A program made the position numbers and the translations under genes. A stretch of 47,008 nucleotides of DNA from Lachnospiraceae bacterium OF09-6. GTDB taxonomy: Bacteria; Bacillota; Clostridia; Lachnospirales; Lachnospiraceae. The notes under the pieces were generated by a model. That model ran no database searches and was not told the DNA's origin. It saw only the letters and a list, made by a program, of their open reading frames with translations. The number at the start of each line of letters is the position of its first letter. Positions within the stretch are counted from its first letter, which is position 1. Positions 1 to 9,381 of the stretch are shown here, in pieces. Where the stretch lies: positions 1 to 47,008 of the forward strand of contig QUMM01000026.1 of NCBI GenBank assembly GCA_003435055.1. The letters are read 5' to 3'.

Positions 1-76
1 TTTTTCCTTTATGCATTTAATATAATAATATCAGAATATGTATTGAATAAAATATTTTTATAAAAGGAGTTTTCCT

Positions 77-1201
77 ATGTCCAAGACTGACACAATCAAC
101 ATAAAAAAAATTAACCGGAGTCGAGTATTCCAACTAATTTCTTCCTGTGATAAGATTTCTAAACAGGATATCGCCAATGAACTCTCCATGAGTCTTCCAA
201 CTGTTACTCAAAATTTAAATGAACTTCTTGAAATGGGACTCATATCAAACAATGGTTCTTTTGTTTCTACTGTTGGCCGGCGTGCCAGGGCGATATCTCT
301 CATTTCCGATGCACGAGTTGCTGTTGGTCTCGATATCACACGTAATCATATTGCTCTCGTAATTCTAGATTTAAAGGGAAATATTATTCATTCAGTTCGC
401 AAAAGAATGCAAACTGCTATCAGTACAGTGTTTTATAAGAAATTGGCAGATGAAATTTATGCTTTTATTGATGAAGCTAACATCAATCGTGATAAAGTGC
501 TCGGTGTTGGAATTACGGTTCCCGGCATTGTCTATGAAAACGGTACTAAAATCGGAGAAGCTGCCAGCATTCATATGGCTCCTGATTTTTATGATATTTT
601 TCATGATTATCTGGACATTCCATTTATTCTGTTAAATGACGCTAAAGCCAGCGGCTTTGCAGAAGCACATTTTTCTGGTTATACCTCAAATATGTTATAT
701 CTCTTCTTGAGCAACACAGTAGGTGGTTGTATTTTAATAGATGGAAAAGTACAGACAGGAAATACTTGTCGTAGTGCTGAATTCGGACATATGACTCTAT
801 TTCCACATGGAATGCGTTGTCACTGCGGGCGCTATGGTTGCGCAGATCCTTATCTTTGTGCCGGTTTTCTGACGCAATACTCTAATGACAACCTTTCTCT
901 ATTTTTTAATGAATTGGAAAATGGAAATCCTGAATATGTTAAAATATTTGAAAATTATCTCCAGAATCTTTCTATCATGATAAATAATATTCATGTGTGT
1001 TTTGATTACGATATCGTTCTCGGTGGATATATTGGCGGATATATGGGAAAGTATCTTGATCAATTAAAATCTCTTGTTGCCGAGCGCCTTACTTTTGCCT
1101 CTGATAATACTGATTTTATAAAATCCTGTACATTGAAATTAGAATCTTCTGCCGTAGGTGGAGCATTACATTATACTCAGGCTTTTAATTCCAGTATTTA
1201 A
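77..1201 (+). CDS. ROK-family transcriptional regulator
   Basis: The protein has 374 residues, normal for a ROK repressor. Residues about 12-60 form a winged helix-turn-helix (SKQDIANELSMSLPTVTQNL). The rest is the ROK sugar-kinase fold, with an ExGH motif (AEFGHM) and the cysteine cluster CHCGRYGCADPYLC that binds zinc in this family. The N-terminal ATP-binding motif reads LDITRNH rather than the DxGxT of active kinases, which fits a regulator. The ATG is preceded by AAAGGAG. The gene lies 91 bases upstream of a ribulokinase gene on the same strand, so control of pentose use is a reasonable inference, but the ligand cannot be read from sequence. Confidence 0.9.
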   Translation: MSKTDTINIKKINRSRVFQLISSCDKISKQDIANELSMSLPTVTQNLNELLEMGLISNNGSFVSTVGRRARAISLISDARVAVGLDITRNHIALVILDLKGNIIHSVRKRMQTAISTVFYKKLADEIYAFIDEANINRDKVLGVGITVPGIVYENGTKIGEAASIHMAPDFYDIFHDYLDIPFILLNDAKASGFAEAHFSGYTSNMLYLFLSNTVGGCILIDGKVQTGNTCRSAEFGHMTLFPHGMRCHCGRYGCADPYLCAGFLTQYSNDNLSLFFNELENGNPEYVKIFENYLQNLSIMINNIHVCFDYDIVLGGYIGGYMGKYLDQLKSLVAERLTFASDNTDFIKSCTLKLESSAVGGALHYTQAFNSSI

Positions 1202-1292
1202 ATATCAAAGAAAACTTTTTTACGAACATAATATCATTAGATGAACTGACAAATATCCAGAAATTTAGTTATCAATAAGGAGTGATGAAAAA

Positions 1293-2972
1293 ATGGAAAA
1301 CAGAAAATATGTAGTTGGCGTAGATTTCGGTTCTGATTCAGTAAGAAGCATAATTGTTGATACGAAAAACGGAAATGTAGAAGGATCAGCAACAGTGGAG
1401 TATCCAAGATGGAAGGATGGTTTATATTGTGATAAAACAATCAGTCAATTTCGCCAACATCCGCAAGACTATTTAGATGCCTTTAAGAAATGCATGAAAA
1501 TAGCTACCACAGAAGCTGGAAAAGAAATTTGTAATGCAATTGTTGGCATTGGATTTGATACTACAGGATCAACACCATGTCCTGTTAATAAAGCTGGAGT
1601 ACCATTAGCTTTATTACCGGAATTTAAGGATAACCCTAATGCTATGTTTTATTTGTGGAAAGATCATACAGCACAAAAGGAAGCTGAAAAAATAAATCTG
1701 GTATTAAGTGATTTTGAGGGTAAAGATTATACACGATTTCAAGGCATTTATTCTTCAGAATGGTATTGGAGTAAAGTACTCCATGGAATACATACAGATG
1801 AAAAAATTCGTGAGCATGCATATACCTGGATAGAACATGCTGACTGGATGCCAGCAATCATGACAGGCAAATGCAAGCCAGAAGAAATGTATCATAATAG
1901 CTGTTCGGCAGGACATAAGATGTTGTGGAATAGTGAATTTGGTGGTTTGCCTGATTTAAATGCATTAGAAAAAATTGATCCATATTTAAAAGAAGTTGGA
2001 AAACGTTTTGGAAAAGCTCCTGAATTGTCCGTAACGGCTGTAGGGAAAATTTTACCGGTTTGGGCCGAATGTTTAGGCATCAGTAAAAACACAATTGTAG
2101 CAGGAAGTTCGTTAGATGCACATGCAGGTGCAGTTGGAGCTGGCATACAAAAAAATGTATTGGTTAAAGTAATTGGAACATCCTCCGTAGATATGCTAGT
2201 GCAGGATAGTATACACATGAAAGGAAAAAATTTAAAAAATATTTGTGGTCAGGCAGAAAATTCTATTTTACCTGGATATATAGGCATTGAAGCCAGCCAG
2301 GCTGCTTTCGGAGATATTTATGCATGGTTTAAAAATTTTCTGGCGCAACCACTAAGAGATTTTTTTAAAGAATCTAACGATGCCGCTAAAGTGGAAGAAG
2401 ATTTTGTAAAAAAATATCAGTACAGCCTTCTTCACCAATTAAATGAAAAGATAAAAAAACGAAAACCAAATGAAAATCTTGTAATTTTAGATTGGTTTAA
2501 TGGAAGAAGATACCCGAATATCAACGAAAATATTAAAGGTACAATTTACGGATTGACTCTGGGAACTGATGTTTATGATTTATATCAGGCACTGGTACTA
2601 TCTACTATTTTTGGAACAAAAAAAATATTTGATTCTTTTATAAATAATGGTTTAGTGATTGATGATGTGATTGCAACTGGTGGTATTCCGCATAAATCCG
2701 AGTATATTATGCAAACTATGGCTGATGTATTAAAACATAAAATCAGTGTTGTGGAAGAAAAGCAAACTTGCGCACTTGGGGCAGCAATGTATGCTGCTGT
2801 TGCAGTGGGAGAATATGACAATTTACAGGATGCACAAGCACATATGATAAACCAAAAACCGACTGTATATACTCCACAGGAGAAAAATATCTGTCTATAC
2901 GACAAACTATATTCACAATATCTATTATTAGGCGAAAAAACAGAGGCATATCAGCATCTGACTGACAAATAA
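1293..2972 (+). CDS. araB: Ribulokinase (FGGY carbohydrate kinase)
   Basis: The 559-residue product has the usual length for AraB, which phosphorylates L-ribulose with ATP in arabinose breakdown in the cytoplasm. It begins with the FGGY phosphate-binding loop (VGVDFGSDSVRSIIVD). It also has the AraB-like pocket GIGFDTTGSTPCPV, a central AGSSLDAHAGAVGAG stretch and the C-terminal ATGGIPHKS with CALGAAMYAAVAVG. AAGGAG lies 10 bases before the ATG. No araA or araD is adjacent, so the pathway must be completed elsewhere. The neighbouring ROK gene is the likely regulator (inference). Confidence 0.9.
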   Translation: MENRKYVVGVDFGSDSVRSIIVDTKNGNVEGSATVEYPRWKDGLYCDKTISQFRQHPQDYLDAFKKCMKIATTEAGKEICNAIVGIGFDTTGSTPCPVNKAGVPLALLPEFKDNPNAMFYLWKDHTAQKEAEKINLVLSDFEGKDYTRFQGIYSSEWYWSKVLHGIHTDEKIREHAYTWIEHADWMPAIMTGKCKPEEMYHNSCSAGHKMLWNSEFGGLPDLNALEKIDPYLKEVGKRFGKAPELSVTAVGKILPVWAECLGISKNTIVAGSSLDAHAGAVGAGIQKNVLVKVIGTSSVDMLVQDSIHMKGKNLKNICGQAENSILPGYIGIEASQAAFGDIYAWFKNFLAQPLRDFFKESNDAAKVEEDFVKKYQYSLLHQLNEKIKKRKPNENLVILDWFNGRRYPNINENIKGTIYGLTLGTDVYDLYQALVLSTIFGTKKIFDSFINNGLVIDDVIATGGIPHKSEYIMQTMADVLKHKISVVEEKQTCALGAAMYAAVAVGEYDNLQDAQAHMINQKPTVYTPQEKNICLYDKLYSQYLLLGEKTEAYQHLTDK

Positions 2973-3395
2973 GCCAGTAAAGAATATGGCACCACACAAT
3001 TCCATCCCCACCGAATCTCTCACGATATTTTTACTAAACTGGAAGTATCGTCAAAATCAAACCACGGCATTGGGCATGGCAAATAAGGCAGATGTATTTC
3101 ATGTAAATCATGGAATACACCCAATTTTATATGCGTGTAAATCTATGGTTTATGATAAGCAGATTTTTTGCAGTTTTGCGTCAGCGAGCCTTGAGAAAAT
3201 GCCCGCCCGTAAGCGATCTGTTTGAGCGAAGCGAGTTAAAGCGAAGCGGATAACAGCATTCGAAAGACGAGCAGCAAAACAAATATGATCTGCGTTCATA
3301 ACCATAGATAACACGCATAAAAAAGGCAACAATTCCATGATTACATGAAATCACTGCCTTAGGGAACGGTTGTTTTTCAACAATGCCCGCTTTAT
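2973..3395. other. 423-bp convergent intergenic region, no convincing gene
   Basis: This lies between the ends of the ribulokinase gene (plus) and the hydratase gene (minus). Immediately after the araB stop, the same frame stays open for about 37 codons (ASKEYGTTQFHPHRIS...). This could be a 3' remnant of another gene, but I do not recognise it. Near 3230-3260 the short motif AGCGAAGCG occurs twice. The right part carries the hydratase terminator. Short open frames here lack ribosome sites. Confidence 0.5.
3317..3360 (-). terminator. Probable intrinsic terminator of the hydratase operon
   Basis: On the minus strand AAGGCA pairs with TGCCTT around an inner imperfect stem (TTCATG/CATGGAA), followed by TTTTTTATG. 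It lies about 36 bases past the hydratase stop. Confidence 0.6.
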
Positions 3396-5684
3396 TTATC
3401 CTCTGTAATAATTTATCAGGCATCCTTTCAGGATGATGGTTCTTTCATCCTCGGTCAGTTCGCCCATCTTCAGAGTAAATTCTTTCATCTCTTTTTCGCT
3501 TACCACGTAGGCTTTGATCTCGGTTGCTTTTTCCTCAATTGCTTTTCGGATCTCTGGTACGAAGATGTAATCTCCCTTGGCAAATGGCAGATCTCCTTCT
3601 TCGATCAGAAATGGAAGCATACCCCAGTTGATCAGATTGGAACGATATCTCTTCGTTGCATAGCTATTGGCAATATTTGCCCAGCCGCCTAATACTTTCT
3701 GGCAGGATGCTGCCTGTTCACGGGCGGATCCATCACCTGGTTTTACTGCAAAGATGGTACTTCCCACACCCACTGTTTCCTTACATGCATCTGGATATAC
3801 TTCTTTTACTTTATGCATAATCGGACGAAGCTCTGGAAGTGCATCTCCCATACATTCATTTGCCTCTCTCGCTTTTTCTGCTTTCTGTACTTCTTTGGCC
3901 AGTCCAACGTATGCCGGATCCTTTCTGGATAAGGTGAACTCTGCCAGTCCCAGCGGATTGGATCGATAAGATGATGTCTCACCAGATGGAATCAGCTCAT
4001 CGGTTGTAGTAACCGGATCATGAATCTCAGAAACCACCTTCAGCATCAGATGCTTTGTCAATGCCGGCATTTCTGGCCAGTCTTTAATATTCGGGCCAAA
4101 CTTGATCTCTACAGACGGATCTGCCACACCCTTACTGTCAAAGACACGATGTGCATAAATACTACTGTCAAAGAAATACTTCGGATTGGTAAAGTGTACA
4201 TCCACATCCGTTGCCGCCGTCAGATATCCCTTATTCGCTGCAGTGGCTGCAATAGAACGGGCATCCATCAGTGCTACGGAAGCGATCTGTCCACTCTGCA
4301 GCTTGCTGCCTTCACGGTTCGGGAAGTTTCTGGTAGAGTGACGAATGGAAAATGCATTATTGGCAGGAGTATCTCCGGCACCAAAACATGGTCCACAGAA
4401 TGCAGTCTTTACAATGGCTCCGGTCTTAATCAGATCTGCCAGACGTCCATTCTTTGCCAGTTCCATATAGATCGGTGTACTTGCCGGATAAATGCTCAAA
4501 GTAAACTCATCTGCTCCAATATAAGCATCCTTCAGGATATCTGCTGCTGCACAGATATTTTCAAAACCACCACCGGCGCATCCGGCGATAATTCCCTGAT
4601 CTACATACATTCTTCCATCGCGCACTTTATCTCTCAGGGTAAAATCAACAGCTCCGCCAAGGCTCACCTTCGCACGCTTTTCCACATCCAGAAGAATATC
4701 ATCCAGATTCGCATTTAATTCCTCAATCGTATACGTATTACTTGGATGGAACGGCATGGCGATCATCGGTTTTACCTGAGACAGATCCACATATACCATA
4801 CCATCATAGTAAGCCACAGCTCCCGGATTCAGTTCCTCATAGTCTCCGCTTCTTCCGTGAATTTCATAGAATTCCTTAATCTGATCATCTGTCTTCCAGA
4901 TGGAGGACAGACAGGTAGTCTCTGTCGTCATAACATCAATACCGATACGGAAATCTGCACTTAAGTTTTCCACACCCGGTCCTACGAATTCCATTACTTT
5001 GTTATTCACATAGCCATTTCCGAATACCGCTCCGATAATAGCCAGTGCCACGTCCTGAGGCCCTACACCTTTTTCCGGCTTTCCTGTCAGGTACACACCG
5101 ACTACTTTCGGCATATTAATATCATATGTCTTGTTCAGCAGCTGTTTTACCAGCTCCGGTCCGCCTTCTCCCATGGCCATCGTACCCAACGCACCATAAC
5201 GGGTATGGGAGTCAGATCCCAGAATCATCTTTCCACCGCCAGCCAACATCTCTCTGGCAAACTGATGAATGACTGCCTGATGAGGAGGTACATAGACTCC
5301 ACCATACTTCTTGGCACAGGTCAGTCCAAACATATGGTCATCTTCATTGATGGTTCCACCAACTGCACAAAGGCTGTTATGACAGTTGGTCAGTACATAA
5401 GGCACCGGAAACTTCTCCAGCCCAGATGCTCTTGCAGTCTGAATAATACCAACAAATGTAATGTCATGAGAAGTCAGTTTATCGAACTTAATCTGCAGCT
5501 TCTCCATGCTGCCAGAAGTATTGTGTGCCTGTAAAATGCGGTACGCAATTGTATTCTTTGCAGCTTCTTCTCTGGATACTGCATATCCTGTTTTACTGGT
5601 TAATACTTCCTGTGCGTCTCGATTGTCTTCTACAATCTCGGTTCCATTCACCAGATAGACGCCACCATCATATAATTTCACCAT
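3396..5684 (-). CDS. Aconitase-family hydratase (YbhJ-like)
   Basis: The protein has 762 residues with the full aconitase fold. Cysteine motifs expected to hold a [4Fe-4S] cluster are present: TTETTCLSS near residue 255 and [18 protein letters not shown] near residue 435. It also has the substrate-loop sequences [12 protein letters not shown] and [16 protein letters not shown]. The sequence most resembles the uncharacterised YbhJ-type hydratases rather than citrate-cycle AcnA or AcnB, so the substrate is unknown. The ATG has GAGGAG upstream. The gene starts 24 bases after the stop of a CdaR-type regulator on the same strand, so the two probably form one operon and the substrate may be linked to a sugar diacid (inference). 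Confidence 0.85.
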   Translation of the reverse strand: MVKLYDGGVYLVNGTEIVEDNRDAQEVLTSKTGYAVSREEAAKNTIAYRILQAHNTSGSMEKLQIKFDKLTSHDITFVGIIQTARASGLEKFPVPYVLTNCHNSLCAVGGTINEDDHMFGLTCAKKYGGVYVPPHQAVIHQFAREMLAGGGKMILGSDSHTRYGALGTMAMGEGGPELVKQLLNKTYDINMPKVVGVYLTGKPEKGVGPQDVALAIIGAVFGNGYVNNKVMEFVGPGVENLSADFRIGIDVMTTETTCLSSIWKTDDQIKEFYEIHGRSGDYEELNPGAVAYYDGMVYVDLSQVKPMIAMPFHPSNTYTIEELNANLDDILLDVEKRAKVSLGGAVDFTLRDKVRDGRMYVDQGIIAGCAGGGFENICAAADILKDAYIGADEFTLSIYPASTPIYMELAKNGRLADLIKTGAIVKTAFCGPCFGAGDTPANNAFSIRHSTRNFPNREGSKLQSGQIASVALMDARSIAATAANKGYLTAATDVDVHFTNPKYFFDSSIYAHRVFDSKGVADPSVEIKFGPNIKDWPEMPALTKHLMLKVVSEIHDPVTTTDELIPSGETSSYRSNPLGLAEFTLSRKDPAYVGLAKEVQKAEKAREANECMGDALPELRPIMHKVKEVYPDACKETVGVGSTIFAVKPGDGSAREQAASCQKVLGGWANIANSYATKRYRSNLINWGMLPFLIEEGDLPFAKGDYIFVPEIRKAIEEKATEIKAYVVSEKEMKEFTLKMGELTEDERTIILKGCLINYYRG

Positions 5685-5708
5685 ATCCTATCTCCTCTTT
5701 AAAATTTA

Positions 5709-6797
5709 TTAGAACGTATTTCGTTCCATATATTTCATATAATTGGAAACCATCAATGCAATCCGGAATGTTAATGCATCTTCAAAGACACGCACATCCA
5801 GACCAGTACTCTTCTGAATCTTCTCCAGACGATAAACCAGCGTATTTCTGTGAATGTAGAGCTGTCTGGATGTCTCAGACACATTCAGGCTGTTTTCAAA
5901 GAACTTGTTGATAGTCATCAATGTCTCATCATCCAGAGATTCCGGCAGTTCGCCTCCAAATACTTCATTCATGAACATCTCACACAGTGGAATCGGCAGC
6001 TGATAAATCAGGCGGCCAATACCCAGTGTATTATATGCAATGATACTCTTCTCTTCGTAGAAAATCTTTCCTACATCCAGTGCCATTTTTGCTTCTTTAT
6101 AAGACTTGGACAGGAAGCGGATCTCAGAGATCATAGTTCCATAAGCAATCCGTACCTTAGACATAGCTTCACTATTCAACATATCCAGCAGCATCTTTGC
6201 CGTCTGTTCTACGGTCTCGTATCCTTCTTCTGGTTTTAATTCCTTCACTAAAATGATATTTTTCTCATCTACAGCTGTGATAAAGTCTCGGCTGCTTCCT
6301 GCAAACAGGGTTCTCACCAGTTCCAGCGCACTGCTATCCTGCTCCTGCTTTGTTTCAATCAGATAAACCACTCGTTTGGCTTCAATATCTATGTGAAGCT
6401 TCTTTGCACGATTATAGATATCCACAAGAAGCATATTATCCATCAACACATTCTGGATAAAGCTGTTGCGATCCTGCTTTTCATGATACGCTACCATCAG
6501 ATTGTGCAGCTCACTGACAGCGATCTTTCCGATCATATAACCGTCTTCTCCATTCCCTCTCGCTACCAGCACATATTCTGGTATCTGATTATCCATAATC
6601 TTAAAGAAATGACATCCCTGCATCACCTGACTGTCTGCCGGTGACTGTACAAATAATTCAATACTGGAAACATCCGGCTGTTCATCTGTAAAAGTAGTAG
6701 CAACCTGATTCCCATCTGTATCTAATACACATAAGTCTACTCGGGTAATTGCTTTTAATTCGTCAATAGCATTCTGTATTACCTGTCCAGAAATCAT
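5709..6797 (-). CDS. CdaR/PucR-family transcriptional regulator
   Basis: An N-terminal sugar-diacid-recognition domain begins ISGQVIQNAIDELKAITRVD. The C-terminal PucR helix-turn-helix (NVSETSRQLYIHRNTLVYRL) is characteristic of CdaR-type activators. I place the start at the ATG at 6797, giving 362 residues, because GGAGG (6804-6808) sits six bases upstream; a seven-codon extension would need a TTG inside that ribosome site. The gene precedes the hydratase with a short gap. A 9-bp inverted repeat in the leader may be its own operator. The ligand is unknown. Confidence 0.88.
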   Translation of the reverse strand: MISGQVIQNAIDELKAITRVDLCVLDTDGNQVATTFTDEQPDVSSIELFVQSPADSQVMQGCHFFKIMDNQIPEYVLVARGNGEDGYMIGKIAVSELHNLMVAYHEKQDRNSFIQNVLMDNMLLVDIYNRAKKLHIDIEAKRVVYLIETKQEQDSSALELVRTLFAGSSRDFITAVDEKNIILVKELKPEEGYETVEQTAKMLLDMLNSEAMSKVRIAYGTMISEIRFLSKSYKEAKMALDVGKIFYEEKSIIAYNTLGIGRLIYQLPIPLCEMFMNEVFGGELPESLDDETLMTINKFFENSLNVSETSRQLYIHRNTLVYRLEKIQKSTGLDVRVFEDALTFRIALMVSNYMKYMERNTF

Positions 6798-6822
6798 CCT
6801 TTTCCTCCATTTTTTCAATTAC

Positions 6823-6908
6823 TCAGAAGAATTTATATCCATTTCTTCTGAATCATCACATTTTTTACGTATACCCATTATCATAATGCATTTTTTGCAA
6901 ATTCGCAA
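6823..6908 (-). promoter_or_regulatory. Promoter and inverted repeat upstream of the CdaR-type gene
   Basis: Read on the minus strand, TTGCGA (6903-6908) and TATGAT (6880-6885) are 17 bases apart, a good sigma-A promoter. Downstream is a perfect inverted repeat, TCAGAAGAA (6823-6831) and TTCTTCTGA (6843-6851), with arm centres 20 bases apart, as for a dimeric regulator. It ends about 25 bases before the start codon. Autoregulation is inference. Confidence 0.55.
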
Positions 6909-6934
6909 GATACATATAAGGATGAATTTCCATA

Positions 6935-6968
6935 CATAAAAAAGGAGAGACTCATCGCCTCTCCTTTT
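6935..6968 (-). terminator. Intrinsic terminator of the sugar-ABC ATPase gene
   Basis: A perfect 10-bp stem, AAAAGGAGAG (6940-6949) and CTCTCCTTTT (6959-6968), is followed on the minus strand by a T run. It lies about 16 bases after the stop of the ATPase gene. Confidence 0.85.
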
Positions 6969-6984
6969 ATCTGATTCTTAATTT

Positions 6985-8097
6985 TTAGTTTGTGATAGTA
7001 AGTTCTGTTTCTTTGTCGAATACATGGATCTTCTCTGCATCCAGTGCAAACTTCACAGTATCACCTGTTCTTGCTGTTGTGGTAGGATTTACACGGGCTG
7101 TCATAGGGAAGTTCTCTACATCGAAATACAGGAATACTTCTGCACCCAGCAGTTCGTATACTCTGATCGTAGATTCTACTACAGTATCTGGTGATGCAGC
7201 GATAAATTCTGCACTGTCATGTACATCTTCAGGACGAATACCCATAACAACAGTCTTTCCAACATAACCGCCATCGATAAGAGCTTTTGATTTTGCTTCT
7301 GGCAGTTTAATGCTGTGCTGACCAACTTTTAATGTAACATTCTTTCCAGCTGCTTCTACTACGGCATCCATGAAGTTCATCTGTGGTGATCCGATGAATC
7401 CTGCTACGAACAGGTTGCCTGGATTATTGTACAGATTCTGTGGAGAATCTACCTGCTGAACAACACCGTCTTTCATAACAACGATTCTGGTACCCAGTGT
7501 CATAGCTTCTGTCTGGTCATGTGTTACGTAGATGATCGTAGCACCCAGTCTCTGATGCAGCTTGGAGATCTCAATACGCATCTGAACACGAAGTTTTGCA
7601 TCCAGGTTTGACAGAGGTTCATCCATCAGGAATACCTTAGGATCACGTACGATAGCACGTCCCATAGCAACTCGCTGTCTCTGTCCACCGGAAAGAGCCT
7701 TTGGTTTACGGTCAAGCAGCTTGTCCAGGTCAAGAATCTTGGCAGCTTCTTTTACCATTTTATCGATCTGATCCTTTGGAACTTTTCTCAGTTTCAGACC
7801 AAATGCCATATTATCATATACAGTCATATGTGGATACAGAGCGTAGTTCTGGAATACCATTGCGATATCTCTGTCCTTTGGCTCTACATCGTTCATAACT
7901 TTGTCACCAATCTTCAATGTACCTTCGGAAATCTCTTCCAGACCTGCAATCATACGAAGTGTCGTAGATTTACCACAACCTGAAGGACCTACGAAAATGA
8001 TGAATTCTTTATCTTCAATCTCAAGGTTAAAGTCTTTTACTGCTTCAAAACCATTTGGGTATCTTTTATAAATATGCTCTAAGGATAAACTTGCCAT
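6985..8097 (-). CDS. msmK: Sugar ABC transporter ATP-binding protein (UgpC/MsmK/MalK type)
   Basis: The 370-residue protein carries Walker A GPSGCGKST, the signature LSGGQRQR, Walker B VFLMDEPLSNLD and the switch histidine in YVTHDQTEA. A C-terminal regulatory OB-fold (about residues 240-370) is typical of MalK/UgpC ATPases that power import of oligosaccharides or glycerol phosphate. No permease or binding protein gene is adjacent. In Firmicutes such orphan MsmK/MsmX ATPases usually serve several sugar importers, and that is the likely role here. The start has GGGAGGAAG upstream and a strong terminator follows. Confidence 0.9.
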   Translation of the reverse strand: MASLSLEHIYKRYPNGFEAVKDFNLEIEDKEFIIFVGPSGCGKSTTLRMIAGLEEISEGTLKIGDKVMNDVEPKDRDIAMVFQNYALYPHMTVYDNMAFGLKLRKVPKDQIDKMVKEAAKILDLDKLLDRKPKALSGGQRQRVAMGRAIVRDPKVFLMDEPLSNLDAKLRVQMRIEISKLHQRLGATIIYVTHDQTEAMTLGTRIVVMKDGVVQQVDSPQNLYNNPGNLFVAGFIGSPQMNFMDAVVEAAGKNVTLKVGQHSIKLPEAKSKALIDGGYVGKTVVMGIRPEDVHDSAEFIAASPDTVVESTIRVYELLGAEVFLYFDVENFPMTARVNPTTTARTGDTVKFALDAEKIHVFDKETELTITN

Positions 8098-8404
8098 TTT
8101 AATCTTCCTCCCATTTTATGCGTCGTCTGCGCTCTTCTTAACATGAAACCAGTATAACTGCTTTTCCTGTTTCGCGCCATGACACTATTGCCCAAACTTT
8201 TTTTGATTCTCTTGTGACTTCTGCCTTTCCTCATCTTTTTTTCTGAAACCCATGAACAACTTGCCGAAAGAATCTCTCCTTTGCTATGCAAGTTGACGGA
8301 AAAACAATCCTCTGGTATCATGATGATGCCAGGGTTCCAAAGTGCATAGCACGCAACAATCCGCTGGCATCATACACACCATGTAACATCAACAGGAGAC
8401 TATT
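8098..8404. other. 307-bp divergent intergenic region
   Basis: This separates the minus-strand ATPase gene from the plus-strand exonuclease gene and must hold both promoters. The exonuclease promoter and its overlapping repeats lie on the right side (separate entry). On the ATPase side I see only a weak TATACT hexamer about 55 bases upstream of the start with no clear -35. No further gene is supported. Confidence 0.5.
8293..8373 (+). promoter_or_regulatory. Exonuclease promoter with repeated CTGGNATCAT half-sites
   Basis: TTGACG (8293-8298), a 17-base spacer and TATCAT (8316-8321) form a promoter. The -10 lies inside an inverted repeat, CTGGTATCAT (8312-8321) and ATGATGCCAG (8323-8332). A further half-site CTGGCATCAT lies at 8364-8373. 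Overlap with the -10 suggests a repressor operator, but the arms could also form alternative hairpins in the leader. Confidence 0.5.
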
Positions 8405-9358
8405 ATGAATTATATTGTATTTGATCTGGAATGGAATCAATGTCCAGATGGAAAAGCAAAAGAGAATCCGGCGCTTCCTTTTGAGATTCTGGAGATCGGT
8501 GCAGTAAAACTGAACAGTGAAAAGCAGGAAGTCAGTCGTTTCCACGAACTGGTTCAGCCTTCTGTTTATAAACGCCTGCATCCCATGACCCAGTCTATCA
8601 TTCACCTTTCCGCAGATAAATTAAAAAAGGCCGATCCTTTTCCGGCTGTATGTGAACGATTCCGTCAGTGGTGTACAGAAGATGCCACCTACTGTATCTG
8701 GGGTTCCCTGGATCTGCTGGAGTTTCAGCGCAATATGCGCTATCATAACGTGGAGAACTTTTTCCCTTTCCCATTAAAATATCTGGACATTCAGAAGTTA
8801 TACAGCATCTGTTTTGATGACGGGAAGAGCCGCAAATCACTGGAGACGGCTGTGGACGAACTTCAGATTTCAAAATCTCAGACCTTTCATGCTGCTCTCT
8901 CCGATGCATTCTACACTGCAGAAGTCATGAAACTTCTTCCTGACAAACAGCTTCATCATTTTTATTCTATCGATTATTTTCGCAGTCCGAAAAACAGACG
9001 TGAGGAAATTTATATCATTTTCGATGGATATTCCAAGTTTGTCTCAAAAGAGTTTTCTTCTAAAAAAGACCTGATGAAGGACCGAAAAGTCACTTCCACC
9101 AAATGTTATCTCTGTGGCAAAAATGCGAAAAAAAAGATCCGCTGGTTTGCCAGCGGCGGTAAAAACTTCAGCTGTCTGGCCTATTGTGAAGAACACGGCT
9201 ATCTGAAAGGGAAAATCCGACTGAAAAAGTGTGAGAATTCAGATGGCTTTTTCTGTGTAAAAACCATCAAACAAATTGATGTAGACCGGGCTGGAGATCT
9301 GCTGGAACGTAAACTGATTCTCCAGGAACGAAGACGTTTAAAACGGCACCATGAATGA
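8405..9358 (+). CDS. DEDDh 3'-5' exonuclease-domain protein
   Basis: The 317-residue protein has an N-terminal exonuclease fold of the DnaQ/ERI-1-like class. Exo I is FDLEWNQ, Exo II is the region around WGSLDLLEFQRN, and Exo III is FHAALSDAFYTAEVM with the histidine of DEDDh enzymes. The C-terminal third (about 190-317) is a lineage-specific extension with cysteine pairs KCYLCGKN and CLAYCEEHGY that could bind zinc. It probably trims RNA or DNA 3' ends; the substrate is unknown. The start has AGGAG six bases upstream. The stop codon falls inside the terminator stem that follows. Confidence 0.82.
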   Translation: MNYIVFDLEWNQCPDGKAKENPALPFEILEIGAVKLNSEKQEVSRFHELVQPSVYKRLHPMTQSIIHLSADKLKKADPFPAVCERFRQWCTEDATYCIWGSLDLLEFQRNMRYHNVENFFPFPLKYLDIQKLYSICFDDGKSRKSLETAVDELQISKSQTFHAALSDAFYTAEVMKLLPDKQLHHFYSIDYFRSPKNRREEIYIIFDGYSKFVSKEFSSKKDLMKDRKVTSTKCYLCGKNAKKKIRWFASGGKNFSCLAYCEEHGYLKGKIRLKKCENSDGFFCVKTIKQIDVDRAGDLLERKLILQERRRLKRHHE

Positions 9359-9381
9359 TCCCATTCATGGTGCCGTTTTTC
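9341..9381 (+). terminator. Bidirectional terminator between exonuclease and recombinase-like genes
   Basis: The arms at 9341-9357 and 9362-9378 form a 17-bp perfect stem (AAACGGCACCATGAATG and its complement) followed by a T run. The exonuclease stop codon at 9356-9358 lies at the edge of the left arm. It also terminates the convergent recombinase-like gene. Confidence 0.92.

Noticed and set aside
2986..3225. 79-codon frame after araB
   Set aside because: No recognisable domain, no good ribosome site and a composition unlike neighbouring genes; treated as intergenic.
4020..4718. Long open frame (232 codons) antisense to the hydratase gene
   Set aside because: It lies wholly within a clear aconitase-family gene, has no ribosome site and its composition is that of a shadow frame.
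6798..6818. Seven-codon N-terminal extension of the CdaR-type gene
   Set aside because: It would start with TTG and contain the GGAGG that serves the ATG at 6797.
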